A DNA stretch of 64,000 nucleotides. Source: Clostridium tertium. GTDB lineage: Bacteria > Bacillota > Clostridia > Clostridiales > Clostridiaceae. Within the stretch, counting starts at the first letter, position 1. The number at the start of each line of letters is the position of its first letter. The position numbers and the translations under genes were made by a program. The stretch lies in assembly GCF_017873245.1 (NCBI RefSeq), contig NZ_JAGGJY010000001.1, positions 558,001-622,000 of the forward strand. Direction: 5' to 3'. This document shows, piece by piece, positions 8,799 to 18,320 of the stretch. The notes under the pieces were generated by a model that had not been told where the DNA came from, searched no databases, and saw only the letters and a list, made by a program, of their open reading frames with translations.

Positions 8799-9509
8799 AT
8801 GAAAAATAGAGTTATGAAAAAGATAAAAGGTGGATTAATTGTATCTTGCCAAGCTAGAGTAGGTTGGGCTATGTATGGATGCGAAATTATGGCTGCTTTT
8901 GCAAAAGCAGCAAAAGAAGGCGGTGCTGTAGGAATAAGAGCTACAGGACCTGATAATATAGCTGCAATTAAAAAAGTAGTAGATTTGCCTATAATAGGAA
9001 TAAACAAAGAGTGGCATGATGGGTGTAATGTTTATATAACTCCAACTTATAAGAGTGCAGAAGCAATTTTAGAAACTGGTATTGAAATAATAGCTTTAGA
9101 TGCTACATCAAGAAAAAGACCTAATGATGAAAAGTTTGAAGATATAGTAAAGAAGATTAAAGTAAACTATCCTGATGTATTAATTATGGGGGAAATATCT
9201 ACTATAGAAGAAGCGAAAAATATATTACCCTTAAACTTAGATATAATAAGCACAACTTTAAGTGGATATACAGATGAAACTAAGGATATAAACGAAGTTA
9301 ATATAAAGGTAATTGAAGATATAGTTGCTATAACAGATACTCCTGTAATAGCAGAAGGTAAAATTAATACTGAGGAAGAAGCTTTAAGAGCTTTAAAGGC
9401 TGGAGCACATTCTATAGTAATCGGAACAGCTATAACAAGACCAGAAATTATTACAAAAAAGTTTGTAGAAAAGATAAAAGATTACAATAAGATAAAAGAA
9501 GAGGAATAA
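8799..9509 (+). CDS. nanE: N-acetylmannosamine-6-phosphate 2-epimerase
   Basis: A 236-residue TIM-barrel epimerase that interconverts ManNAc-6-P and GlcNAc-6-P. Signatures are GGLIVSCQAR near the N-terminus, AVGIRATGPDNI, PIIGINK with the catalytic lysine K70, YITPT, LDATSRKRP, STTLSGYT, AEGKIN with the catalytic glutamate E186, and GTAITRPE. The lysine and glutamate correspond to Lys66 and Glu180 of the structurally studied Clostridium perfringens enzyme. The start lies 2 bases after the IIC-IID stop and lacks a strong ribosome-binding site, which suggests translational coupling. No sialic acid lyase or ManNAc kinase is nearby, so the ManNAc-6-P probably comes from the PTS in this operon. 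Confidence 0.94.
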   Translation: MKNRVMKKIKGGLIVSCQARVGWAMYGCEIMAAFAKAAKEGGAVGIRATGPDNIAAIKKVVDLPIIGINKEWHDGCNVYITPTYKSAEAILETGIEIIALDATSRKRPNDEKFEDIVKKIKVNYPDVLIMGEISTIEEAKNILPLNLDIISTTLSGYTDETKDINEVNIKVIEDIVAITDTPVIAEGKINTEEEALRALKAGAHSIVIGTAITRPEIITKKFVEKIKDYNKIKEEE

Positions 9510-9512
9510 ATA

Positions 9513-10415
9513 ATGGAATTAAAAAGGCTAGAAACTGAGCAAATTAATGAAAATACTATAGATATTGATACTTTAGGTACTATAGATATAGTGAATTTAA
9601 TAAATTCAGAAGATGAAAAAATTCCAGCAGCTATTAGAAAGTGTAATAAGGAAATCCAAACTCTTATTGATGAAATAGTTAAAAGAATAAGAAAAGGGGG
9701 AAGATTGATATACATTGGGGCTGGAACTAGTGGAAGACTTGGAATACTTGATGCTAGTGAATGTCCTCCTACTTATGGAGTTTCTTATGAGTTGGTACAA
9801 GGTATAATGGCTGGAGGAAAGGATGCAATTATAAAGGCGAAGGAAGGTTCAGAGGATTCTACTGAATTAGCCATAGAAGATTTAAAAGAAATAGTACTTA
9901 ATGATAAGGATACAGTTGTAGGACTAGCTGCAAGTGGGAGAACTCCTTATGTTATTGGAGGGCTTGATTACGCAAATGAAGTTGGAGCATTTACAGGAGC
10001 TATAAGTTGTGTAAATAATAGTGAAATTGGCAAGCATGCAAAGGTTAACATAGAAGCTGTAGTTGGGGCTGAAGTTATAACGGGTTCTACTAGAATGAAG
10101 TCAGGAACAGCACAAAAAATGATTTTAAATATTATTTCTACAACTACTATGATTAAGATTGGTAAGGTCTATAAAAACTTAATGGTAGATGTTCAAATGA
10201 CTAATGAGAAGTTAGTAGAAAGAGCAAAGAGAATAATTATGGAGTCTACTTCATGTACGATAGAAAGGGCTAGTGAATTAGTAAAGCTTTCAAATGGTAG
10301 TGTTAAGCATGCAATTTTAATAGAGTTAACAGGGAAAAATTATGATCAAGTATCTCTTATGCTAGAGAAAAATCAAGGAAATATTTCTAAGGTTATTAGA
10401 GAGGGGAATTTATAA
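9513..10415 (+). CDS. murQ: N-acetylmuramic acid 6-phosphate etherase
   Basis: A 300-residue SIS-domain lyase that splits MurNAc-6-P into GlcNAc-6-P and D-lactate in peptidoglycan recycling. The family motifs are complete: GRLIYIGAGTSGRLG, LDASECPPTYG, VVGLAASGRTPYVIGGL, GAEVITGSTRMKSGTAQKM and the QMTNEKL segment. E83 and E114 fall at the same positions as the catalytic glutamates of E. coli MurQ. Only 3 bases separate it from nanE, and its stop overlaps the start of the IIA gene (TAATG). MurP, the usual MurNAc permease, is absent here; a mannose-class PTS takes its place, so this PTS probably carries MurNAc or a related sugar. Confidence 0.96.
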   Translation: MELKRLETEQINENTIDIDTLGTIDIVNLINSEDEKIPAAIRKCNKEIQTLIDEIVKRIRKGGRLIYIGAGTSGRLGILDASECPPTYGVSYELVQGIMAGGKDAIIKAKEGSEDSTELAIEDLKEIVLNDKDTVVGLAASGRTPYVIGGLDYANEVGAFTGAISCVNNSEIGKHAKVNIEAVVGAEVITGSTRMKSGTAQKMILNIISTTTMIKIGKVYKNLMVDVQMTNEKLVERAKRIIMESTSCTIERASELVKLSNGSVKHAILIELTGKNYDQVSLMLEKNQGNISKVIREGNL

Positions 10416-10825
10416 TGACAGGAATAATATTAGTAGGACATGGATATTTTGCTAGTGGACTAGCATCCTCTATTAAATTAATAGCTGGAGAACAGGAAAA
10501 TTTTATTCCAATTGATTTTGTTCAAGAACTAACAACGGAAATGCTTGATGAAGAGATAAAGAATGCCTTTAATAAACTAAAAGATTGTAAGAACGTAATA
10601 ATATTTACAGATATTTTAGGTGGTACACCATTTAAAACAGCTGCTAAATATGTAAATGATAAAGTTAAGCTTATTGCATCAAGTAATTTACCTATGGTGA
10701 TAGAAGCATCACTATCAAGAGATTTACATGATGATTTAAATAAGTTTATTCAAGAAATAATAAATTCAGGCAGAGAGCAAATTAGAGAGTTTGTTATTCA
10801 AATTACTGAAGATGATGACTTTTAA
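10415..10825 (+). CDS. PTS mannose family IIA component
   Basis: A 136-residue cytoplasmic protein of the EIIA-man type. It accepts phosphate from HPr on H9 in the motif ILVGHGYFASGL and hands it to the IIB encoded upstream. The conserved FTDILGGTPF segment is present. Its ATG overlaps the murQ stop codon by one base (TAATG), so it is translationally coupled and is the last gene of the operon. With IIB and IIC-IID the permease is complete. Confidence 0.93.
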   Translation: MTGIILVGHGYFASGLASSIKLIAGEQENFIPIDFVQELTTEMLDEEIKNAFNKLKDCKNVIIFTDILGGTPFKTAAKYVNDKVKLIASSNLPMVIEASLSRDLHDDLNKFIQEIINSGREQIREFVIQITEDDDF

Positions 10826-11030
10826 TTATAACTAGGGGAAGAATATGTAAAGTAGAAAATAATAAAATAATTGAAATTATTTGCAAAACTAAATAGAGTA
10901 TTGGAAATATAGATTCTATTTAATAGAAAATCATATTTTTAAAGGTTAAAATTAAAACTTCTTATATAAAACAAAGATGAGAACAAAATTTTAAAAAGAG
11001 ATGAAGAAATTAGTTATAGGCTTAAATTAC

Positions 11031-11067
11031 GGTTGTATATTATATCGAGAATATACAACCTTTTTTA
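11031..11067 (+). terminator. Terminator of the PTS/nanE/murQ operon
   Basis: GGTTGTATAT (11031-11040) pairs perfectly with ATATACAACC (11051-11060) and is followed by TTTTTTATTTT. It stands about 205 bases after the IIA stop; nothing recognisable lies between. Confidence 0.8.
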
Positions 11068-11097
11068 TTTTACTCAGAATTGAAAATAACTTAGCAG

Positions 11098-11665
11098 TTA
11101 AAGTTCTTTTTGCACTCTTCTTAAAAAATTTATAGCTGAGCTAGAAAATACATGATTTTTTCTCCAAACAATGTCAAGGCAATACTCAAGTTTAGAGGAG
11201 AGTGGTCTGAAACATAAATTACTGTTTCATGTTGTATTTATAATTTTATCAAGACATAGTGCATAACCAACACTTTCTTTAACTATTAAAGAAGCGTTAT
11301 ATAAAATAATATATGTAGCAACTATATTTAATATTTAAAAATCTGTTCCTAAACAACCGGAAAATTAATTGCTTATAATTGTTTGTGCAGAAATTAAAAG
11401 AGGAAGATTTGATAAATCATCAGGATTAATTACATCATGGGAAGAAAGATAGCTATTTTTAGGCATTAAAAGTCCCGACTGATCTTACCACTACGTAAGT
11501 GGAACTTTACATGAGGATATTCTGTTTGCATTTGTTTAGCTATTCGAGAGATGATTCTCATAGCATCTGTTTCTCCACATCCAATGTATATATCCCCACT
11601 AATAATATTATCATTATGAAGATAAAGATGTGCCTGATAATACTATATATGCTTGAGTTACTGCA
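11098..11665 (-). pseudogene. Decayed LysR-family regulator
   Basis: On the minus strand the three frames together give the effector-binding half of a LysR-type regulator: GDIYIGCGETDAMRIISR (near 11570-11610), AKQMQTEYPHVKFHLRSG, then after a deletion NPDDLSNLPLLISAQ, YLNIVATYIILYNASLIVKE, SVGYALCLDKIINTT, LCFRPLSSKLEYCLDIVWRK, and a C-terminus NFLRRVQKEL ending in TAA at 11098-11100. The N-terminal HTH is almost entirely lost, and stops and frameshifts break the rest. It cannot be functional. Confidence 0.72.
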
Positions 11666-11833
11666 AAATTTATAAAAAATATATAAAGGAAATAGGTTAC
11701 TTTTTTTAGGCTTAATATATCTTAGTGAATAAAAAGTACTAAGGATTTATAGCTTATAGTTACTATTATAATAAAAATCTAGATAAGGCTATATAAATTT
11801 TATTAATTTTAAAATAAATAATAATTATTATTA

Positions 11834-11863
11834 GTTGACAATCAACATTATTAGAGGTAGTAT
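11834..11863 (+). promoter_or_regulatory. Promoter of the rubredoxin-like gene with a dyad over the -35
   Basis: TTGACA (11835-11840) and TAGTAT (11858-11863) are 17 bases apart. The -35 is part of an inverted repeat GTTGA-CAA-TCAAC (11834-11846), which could be an operator for a redox or metal regulator. No match to the PerR or Fur consensus is convincing. Confidence 0.5.
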
Positions 11864-11916
11864 ATAAGTATGGAAATTCAAGAAAAATTTTGATATAGAT
11901 TGAAGGAGAAATTATT

Positions 11917-12252
11917 ATGAAAAAGTTATTTAAATGTGCTGTATGCGGATATATACATGAAGGAATAGAAGCACCAGAAGTATGCCCAAAATGTAATTTA
12001 GGAAAAGAAAAGTTTGTTGAACTTACTAGTGAAGAATCTGAAAAAATTTATTCATCAGATAGAACTAATGATATTCATGCTGAAATCATTGTACTAGCAA
12101 GTAAGATTGCTAAGCTTGCACAAGAAGGTATAGAAATAAATCTTGATCCAAAATGTGTAAATGGATTTGAAAAGGCAAAAAATGAAGCTTGGACAATAAA
12201 GCAAAGATGTAAGGCAGAACTTGCAGGACATATGACTAACGGTAAGTGGTAA
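11917..12252 (+). CDS. Rubredoxin-like domain protein
   Basis: A 111-residue cytoplasmic protein. Residues 1-35 form a short rubredoxin-type iron site with C7-x2-C10 and C23-x2-C26 (FKCAVCGYIHEG and PEVCPKCN). The remaining 75 residues are helical and carry HAEIIVLASKIAKLA and a further cysteine near the C-terminal KQRCKAELAGHMTNGKW. This arrangement resembles the small rubredoxin-like proteins of clostridia linked to rubrerythrin-type peroxide defence, but no partner gene is adjacent. An electron-transfer role is inferred. GAAGGAG precedes the ATG, and a promoter and terminator bracket it as a single-gene unit. Confidence 0.8.
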   Translation: MKKLFKCAVCGYIHEGIEAPEVCPKCNLGKEKFVELTSEESEKIYSSDRTNDIHAEIIVLASKIAKLAQEGIEINLDPKCVNGFEKAKNEAWTIKQRCKAELAGHMTNGKW

Positions 12253-12265
12253 AATCACATTAAAG

Positions 12266-12307
12266 ATTGTATATTGTGATAATGCAATATATAATTCTTT
12301 TTATTCT
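12266..12307 (+). terminator. Terminator after the rubredoxin-like gene
   Basis: ATTGTATATTG (12266-12276) pairs with CAATATATAAT (12285-12295), 11 base pairs with one G-U, followed by TCTTTTTATT. Confidence 0.7.
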
Positions 12308-12315
12308 AAATACAA

Positions 12316-12350
12316 TAAAAAAAGGACTTACTAAATATAGTAAGTTCTTA
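12316..12350 (-). terminator. Terminator of the minus-strand thioredoxin-like gene
   Basis: AAGGACTTACTA (12322-12333) pairs with TAGTAAGTTCTT (12338-12349). Read on the minus strand the stem is followed by a run of seven T, so it most likely ends transcription from the genes at 12460-14312. Confidence 0.75.
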
Positions 12351-12459
12351 AATTTTGTATATGAATTTTAAATTTTAGCCTTAAAAATACTTCTATTATT
12401 TATTGTATATATAATTGAAAAGTTATGTTAATATAATTAATTTAAATTCAATAAAGTAT

Positions 12460-12810
12460 TTATTTTAACATATCTAATATTTCATTTTCTGGAATAGAAG
12501 AGTCACAACGAACTTCTATTTCTCCATTTTTATGAAGAATGAAACCTGGCACAGTTACAATATTATATTTATCTCTAAATAATCTAATTTCATTATCAGA
12601 AGAATCTGCACTATCAACATAATAAATGCTTGTAATAACTTTGTTAGCTAATCCACTTAATTTTTTAGCAAATTTACGACAGAAAGGGCAGGTTGATCTA
12701 CCAATATAAACAATAGTTTTATCTTCATTATTTAATAGGTAATCTGCCTCCATAGAAGATATTTTTTTAAATGATTTTATATTTTCTTCATATTGATCTT
12801 CTTCAAACAT
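12460..12810 (-). CDS. Thioredoxin-like protein (CPFC active site)
   Basis: A 116-residue protein with a thioredoxin fold. The redox pair is C41-P-F-C44 in YIGRSTCPFCRKF, and the cis-proline region is TVPGFILHKNGE near residue 86. It resembles the bacteriocin-transport accessory (PedC/BrcD) type of small thioredoxin rather than standard TrxA, but no bacteriocin gene is present. No signal peptide is seen, so it should act in the cytoplasm. It is encoded 53 bases after the DUF4317 gene on the same strand and shares its terminator. The exact substrate is unknown. Confidence 0.8.
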   Translation of the reverse strand: MFEEDQYEENIKSFKKISSMEADYLLNNEDKTIVYIGRSTCPFCRKFAKKLSGLANKVITSIYYVDSADSSDNEIRLFRDKYNIVTVPGFILHKNGEIEVRCDSSIPENEILDMLK

Positions 12811-12863
12811 TTTATATCCTCCTACTATTTTTTAGAATATTATACCAAATTTGAAGTACTATA

Positions 12864-14312
12864 TCAAATTAAGTCGTCTAAGCCATTAACTGTAGTTTGT
12901 TCATCTTCATTAATAGGAATAACTATACATTTTTGACCATCAATTATTTGAGATTTTATTTGAGGTATTTTTTCAGGCTTTACTTGAAGAATAACATCAT
13001 AATCAAGGTTAGTATCATTATCATCTAAATCTGTATTATCAACATTTTTGATGTTAGATTCTAAATCTTCTTTTGAATCAGTATCAGAAATTTCCTCTAA
13101 ACTAATATTATTATTAATAGATTCTTTGTCTAGATCCGTAGCATCATTATTAACTTCTAAATTATCAATGTTATTTACTAAGCTAGCTTCATTATTTTCT
13201 GTAGATAAAGGAGTTTCATTATCTACTGCAGCTTCTTGTTTAACTTGCTCAAGTCTAGTTTGAAGTATTTCAACTTGTTTTTCTAAATGTTTTTCTCTTT
13301 TAATTTGTTCATTTGCTTTAAGTGTTTTTGCATCAATTAAATTTTCTACTAAAGGAAGCTCATCACCAAAGGTGTCTACATAAGACTTTTCAATTTTTGT
13401 AGTAAGTTCTTCAGGAACTCCACTTTCAATTAATAGACTTTGTATATCATCTTTTGTTAAACTTATAGGTTCAGCATCTGTATCATCATATATTGCATTG
13501 TATTCATCAAGCATATTGTTTAGGTTTTCTTGTACTTCCATAAAGATTTTTTCAGCTTTCTTTTCATCAGTACTAAATGTATCTTTAATGATTGATTGGA
13601 ATATTTCCTTTTGTATAGTTGCAGTTTGCTTTGAATAACATCCTAAAGCATTTTCCATTAACTCAGGATGTGTATCCTTTGTATTTTTAGTGTAATACAT
13701 AATAGAATTAACATCTGAGCTACGATCAATAAAAGCAGGAAATACAAATCCATTAGTTGGAGCTTCAACTACCCAATCTCTAATACGTGCTTTTATTTTA
13801 TTATCTTCCTCAAAGTATCTAAGGCCAGGCTCTGAAAGTGAAACAGGACATATTGCACATAACACATATTCATATACTTCTTCTGATTCATCTATTTTAG
13901 CATTATCTTTAGTTTTAGTAATAACATCATAAGCATCATGAAAAATTAGTATTAAAAAGTTACCAGTATAATCATAATTATCTATAATTGAGTCATAAAA
14001 ATTATCAAGAAGAGTATCATCTCTTAATTGACTGTTTTTAAGCTGCATAAGAGAAATTTGTCTTTCATTTATAAGATCTTCATTAGTTGGGAAGTTAAGT
14101 TCTAAAATATTGTTACCAATAGTTCCAGAGAGTACTTTTTTAGCAATTTCTAAGTATTTAAAATATTCATCTTCATCTAAATTTAAAAATGTTTCCCTAA
14201 ATTTTAAAATAATATGTTTTTCTCCATTAACATAGCATCCACACATTTTAGTGAAGGTGCAATGATCTTTCTTTAAACGTCTTTTTAGCTCAAGTATATC
14301 TTTTTTTCTCAT
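12864..14312 (-). CDS. DUF4317 domain-containing protein
   Basis: A 482-residue protein of unknown function found in many Clostridia. Its opening KKDILELKRRLKKDHCTFTK followed by MCGCYVNGEKHIIL is typical of the family. Residues about 1-385 form the conserved part, including a segment with YVLCAICPVSLSEPGLRYF. From about residue 330 a coiled-coil region begins (KREKHLEKQVEILQTRLEQ), then an acidic low-complexity tail rich in Asp, Asn and Glu. A TTG at 14327 is in frame, but GCGAGG lies just before ATG 14312, which also matches the family start. It probably forms an operon with the thioredoxin-like gene. Confidence 0.85.
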   Translation of the reverse strand: MRKKDILELKRRLKKDHCTFTKMCGCYVNGEKHIILKFRETFLNLDEDEYFKYLEIAKKVLSGTIGNNILELNFPTNEDLINERQISLMQLKNSQLRDDTLLDNFYDSIIDNYDYTGNFLILIFHDAYDVITKTKDNAKIDESEEVYEYVLCAICPVSLSEPGLRYFEEDNKIKARIRDWVVEAPTNGFVFPAFIDRSSDVNSIMYYTKNTKDTHPELMENALGCYSKQTATIQKEIFQSIIKDTFSTDEKKAEKIFMEVQENLNNMLDEYNAIYDDTDAEPISLTKDDIQSLLIESGVPEELTTKIEKSYVDTFGDELPLVENLIDAKTLKANEQIKREKHLEKQVEILQTRLEQVKQEAAVDNETPLSTENNEASLVNNIDNLEVNNDATDLDKESINNNISLEEISDTDSKEDLESNIKNVDNTDLDDNDTNLDYDVILQVKPEKIPQIKSQIIDGQKCIVIPINEDEQTTVNGLDDLI

Positions 14313-14700
14313 ATATAAACCTCGCAATCTAATTTTTATATTTGTAACATTAATTGTAATAAAATTAATTACATTTTATATCAATAAGTAAAGTTGTGTA
14401 AGTCAATCAAAGACTTGAACACTTATTTTAGTATAATATTTTTTCCGAACTAATTAAAGGTTTTATTAAATTAACTTAAATTAGAATATGTAGTAGAAGA
14501 GTAATAATTAATGTCTATATAAGTAAAAATGGATGAAAATAGATAATGCTGTATTGTAAAATTTTATGTATTTTATATCAATAAATATAGATATTTAGTA
14601 TTTTAATTTTATGATAAAATTTAAAAAATTCTTATAATAGATATTTTTAATGTAAATGATATAAAATTGATTTTTATATTTATAAATGGAGGTAAATAAA
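14313..14700. other. Intergenic stretch upstream of DUF4317 and the GH43 remnant
   Basis: About 390 AT-rich bases hold no recognisable gene. An imperfect hairpin with arms AAGTC and GACTT, extended by GTGT and ACAC, lies near 14398-14427 and could belong to the DUF4317 leader. The promoters of the flanking genes must be here, but I could not define them. Confidence 0.4.
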
Positions 14701-15303
<603 letters not shown>

Positions 15304-15492
15304 TGAGGATAAATAAAGATATCTTTTTCAGAGTAATTGAAAAATATGTGTTATGATATTATCAAGTACATTTTTATATAGATATAATAAATATGGACAA
15401 GGTATTGATTTAAAGAAATTCATACATATGATAATTTATTAAAATTAAATTATTTGTTATGAAAAGGATCAGGTAAAGAAGGAGAATTGAAA

Positions 15493-16089
15493 ATGAGAGA
15501 ATATGAAAAAATGCATAGTGGAAAGATTTATAATTGTGGTGATGAAGAGTTATTAGAGATGCAAACCAAGTGTTTGGATAAGTTATATGATTTTAATGAA
15601 ACACGTCCAACAGAATATGAGAAACGCCAAAGTATGTTAAAAGAAATGCTAGCAGAAATAGGAGAAGAATGCTATATTGAGCCTCCATTTCATAGTAACT
15701 GGGGTGGAAAGCATGTTCATTTTGGTAATAATGTGTATGCCAATTTTAACTTGACATTAGTAGATGATACACATATTTATGTGGGGGATTATACAATGTT
15801 TGGACCTAATGTTACTGTTGCTACTGCAGCACATCCAATAGATCCAGGTTTTCGTATGCCTGTAACACAATATAATAAACCAGTTTATATTGGTAAAAAT
15901 TGTTGGATAGGAGCAGGTGCTATTATATTACCAGGAATTACAATTGGTGATAATACAGTTATTGGAGCAGGCAGCGTGGTAACTAAAGATATTCCTGGAA
16001 ATGTAGTTGCAGTAGGAAATCCATGTAAGGTTTTAAGAGAAATTAATGAAAGTGATAAAGTTAATGCTCAAAAATTGATTTATAAATAA
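15493..16089 (+). CDS. Sugar O-acetyltransferase (maltose/galactoside type)
   Basis: A 198-residue acetyl-CoA-dependent acetyltransferase with the left-handed parallel beta-helix (hexapeptide repeats) of the LacA/Maa family. The N-terminal helical part contains MREYEKMHSGKIYN; the beta-helix includes NWGGKHVHFGNNVYANFNL, and the catalytic histidine is in TAAHPIDPGFR. The C-terminal repeats end with NPCKVLREI. TTG 15487 is in frame, but AAGGAG (15479-15484) spaces correctly to ATG 15493. It lies 190 bases after the GH43 remnant and may be a survivor of the same sugar locus. The acceptor sugar cannot be told. Confidence 0.9.
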   Translation: MREYEKMHSGKIYNCGDEELLEMQTKCLDKLYDFNETRPTEYEKRQSMLKEMLAEIGEECYIEPPFHSNWGGKHVHFGNNVYANFNLTLVDDTHIYVGDYTMFGPNVTVATAAHPIDPGFRMPVTQYNKPVYIGKNCWIGAGAIILPGITIGDNTVIGAGSVVTKDIPGNVVAVGNPCKVLREINESDKVNAQKLIYK

Positions 16090-16123
16090 GATTCTATTAA
16101 GATAATAGATACAAAATAACAAC

Positions 16124-16166
16124 AAACAACTTACAATGTTTTTAATATGGTAAGTTGTTTCTTATT
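16124..16166 (+). terminator. Terminator after the acetyltransferase
   Basis: AAACAACTTAC (16124-16134) pairs perfectly with GTAAGTTGTTT (16150-16160), followed by CTTATTT. It sits between convergent genes and may serve both. Confidence 0.75.
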
Positions 16167-16235
16167 TACTTAAAAGAATATAATTATTTTTTACAATTCA
16201 TTTTTTTATTTATAAAAGTGAATTAATGATGAAAA

Positions 16236-17174
16236 TTATTGATTTATAGAATAATCTTTTTTTTCGGGAATTAAAAAGATTATAAATCTAAATAAAGTAT
16301 AAATTACTAATACTGTAGCAATAATTGTTTGTAATAAAACAACATATTTTAGAAAATCTACATTATATCCTATTTTAGTTAAGTAAGTCATAGTCATTTT
16401 CGTTGCAATCCCACTTATAACAAATGGAAATGTAAATGCCGAGTAGCTTGGAAAAAATGGCATCTTTAAATACTTTGGTAATTTAAATAAAACTATAATA
16501 AATGTTATGAATGCTAAAACAGATAAAAAAGATATCATTAACAATGACTTTGTTTGTACTGATTGAATATATCCAGCAAGGCAAAGGTTTACAGGAGCTG
16601 CATATATGCAAAATAATGGTTTAGCTGGATCAGGTATTTCTTTATATTTACTATATCTATATGTTACAACTACAAGTAATATCATACATAATACAAATGC
16701 AAACCAAAATGCTAATGTACCTATATTTGTTTTTTCAAAGGCTGGTGCAGAAACACTTGCAACAGCTAGTCCAACATAAACTATAAAATATGTAGTAAAA
16801 ACTTTTTTTATATTGAACTTTAATATAAATTTTATTGAGAAGTACACAATTAAAGTTAAGTGAAGAAGTAATCCTAAATACCAAATATAAATAGCCTTTT
16901 GGCCTATAAAAGGTTTTATATAAGTAGATAAAAGCATTATAGCCATTGGAAATGTTGCAGATACACCAGCTATAATTGGATTTTTCATATCTTCTTTTAT
17001 CATAGACGGATATAGTAGGATTTTACATATTAATAGTAATCCTAAAATTAAAGATACAATTGCGCATATTAAGCGGATAGATTCAGAATAGCTTTGAAGT
17101 AAATTACCTAAAGCTGCAAAACCAAGGATTACCCCTGAAATAGGAAGTGGTATTTTTTTTATCATATCTTGCAC
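16236..17174 (-). CDS. TDT family transporter (TehA/SLAC1-like)
   Basis: A 312-residue integral membrane protein with ten predicted helices, typical of the tellurite-resistance/dicarboxylate transporter family, which includes malic-acid carriers and TehA. The opening IPLPISGVILGFAALGNLL and the conserved AAPVNLCLAGYI and PSYSAFTFPFVISGIA segments support the call. Transport of a small anion across the membrane is expected; tellurite resistance itself is not implied. Its start lies 2 bases after the stop of the redox-type protein encoded upstream, so the two genes are one operon. Confidence 0.85.
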   Translation of the reverse strand: MQDMIKKIPLPISGVILGFAALGNLLQSYSESIRLICAIVSLILGLLLICKILLYPSMIKEDMKNPIIAGVSATFPMAIMLLSTYIKPFIGQKAIYIWYLGLLLHLTLIVYFSIKFILKFNIKKVFTTYFIVYVGLAVASVSAPAFEKTNIGTLAFWFAFVLCMILLVVVTYRYSKYKEIPDPAKPLFCIYAAPVNLCLAGYIQSVQTKSLLMISFLSVLAFITFIIVLFKLPKYLKMPFFPSYSAFTFPFVISGIATKMTMTYLTKIGYNVDFLKYVVLLQTIIATVLVIYTLFRFIIFLIPEKKDYSINQ

Positions 17175-17176
17175 TC

Positions 17177-17662
17177 CTATACTGTAACTAAAGTGTCTGT
17201 ATTAACAAGATTTAGTTCTCTTACTATTATTTCAGCAACTTTTCCAGCAACCATGCCTGTAAAATGTATACATTGTTCTTTATGAGCTCCAGATGACATA
17301 TCGAATTCTTTAGTTAGTATACGACAGCAAAGAGAATTTTTACCGTTGTATTCTTTAAACCAGTCATGCAACTCTTTCGATAATTCTAGATTTTTTTCCA
17401 CCTTAGAATCTCCTTGTTTAGTACGTCCAAAAAATAAACCTAAAGCCATAACACCACCAGACACTGCTCCGCATATACATTTAGAACGTCCAATTCCAAC
17501 AGGAAATCCTGAAGCCATTGCTATTACTTCTTCTGGTATATCTAACTCAAAGTTAGAACGTATCGAACTTATTAGTGCTTCAGAACAGAAAAATCCTCCT
17601 CTAAATAAATCTTCAGCATCTTGAGATATTTTTTTTATACTTACCTCTTTTTTTGTATTCAT
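17177..17662 (-). CDS. C_GCAxxG_C_C family protein
   Basis: A 161-residue protein of the family named for its cysteine pattern. Visible are a FFCSEAL cysteine near residue 26, the CICGAVSGG motif (the GCAxxG equivalent) near residue 64, the paired cysteines in SLCCRILTKEFD, and CIHFTG toward the C-terminus. The family is thought to bind a metal centre or act in redox chemistry; no reaction is established. AGGTTTT precedes the ATG only weakly, with GGAGG a few bases earlier on the minus strand. It is the first gene of a pair with the TDT carrier. Confidence 0.82.
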   Translation of the reverse strand: MNTKKEVSIKKISQDAEDLFRGGFFCSEALISSIRSNFELDIPEEVIAMASGFPVGIGRSKCICGAVSGGVMALGLFFGRTKQGDSKVEKNLELSKELHDWFKEYNGKNSLCCRILTKEFDMSSGAHKEQCIHFTGMVAGKVAEIIVRELNLVNTDTLVTV

Positions 17663-18085
17663 ACAAAAACCTCCATTTTATATATTCACTTTTATTATAA
17701 ATCATGAGGAAATTAAATACAAATTTATGTTTTTATGAAATAAATAATAATATTTTAAAGAAAAAAGAATCAAGAAATAAATAATTCATTTACTTATTTA
17801 TGAATTATTGAAAACTATAACAAAATAATTTTATGATTCAACTATGGATGTTTATAAAATTTATTTTATGTTATAATTTTATAAAATAATTTATAATAAT
17901 TTGTAGCAGAAATAGGAGAATTAGAGCTATTGATAGTTATAGATAAGTTAAATAATCATAATAGTGAAGATATAAATTATAATATAGTTTTAAAATGATG
18001 TTTTGCAGAATTAAAGAAATATAATATTGAACCTTAGAGTTAATAAGCAGTATATAAAAATTAAGCGAAGTTAATAGTAGTATAT
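17663..18085. other. Mostly non-coding stretch with a possible regulator remnant
   Basis: Around 17906-18035 on the plus strand a run reading LELLIVIDKLNNHNSED and then, past a TGA, FAELKKYNIEP resembles the beginning of an RpiR-type regulator, but it is short and broken and I am not sure of it. The rest is AT-rich with no recognisable feature. Confidence 0.3.
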
Positions 18086-18250
18086 ATGGATAAAAAGTTG
18101 GTTTTTATAGATGGAGATGGAAATCTATGTGATTTATCTGGATAAGTACCGAAGTCAACTAGAGAAGATATAGAAATAGTAGATGAAGTAACAAATACTG
18201 CTAGTAATAATAAAATATATTTTAGCCTTAAGAAAAATAACTTAATATAA
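18086..18250 (+). pseudogene. N-terminal remnant of a Cof-type HAD hydrolase
   Basis: ATG 18086 opens MDKKLVFIDGDGNLCDLSG, matching the HAD nucleophile motif (DxDGT/N), then after a TAG continues VPKSTREDIEIV, the usual second segment of Cof-like phosphatases. It then drifts into unrelated sequence and stops at 18250. An intact relative is encoded at 21327-22178. Confidence 0.55.
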
Positions 18251-18320
18251 TTGTTTAACCTTATATAACTATACATTATTAAGATATTTTGAAGAATATT
18301 AATATAGTTGAATAAAAGAG

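Noticed and set aside
12864-14312. The acidic C-terminal tail of the DUF4317 protein as a separate gene or toxin-like domain
   Set aside because: It is low-complexity, in frame with the conserved part and has no internal start signal.
18061-18276. A 71-codon minus-strand frame
   Set aside because: The plus strand here carries the HAD phosphatase remnant and no RBS is present on the minus strand.
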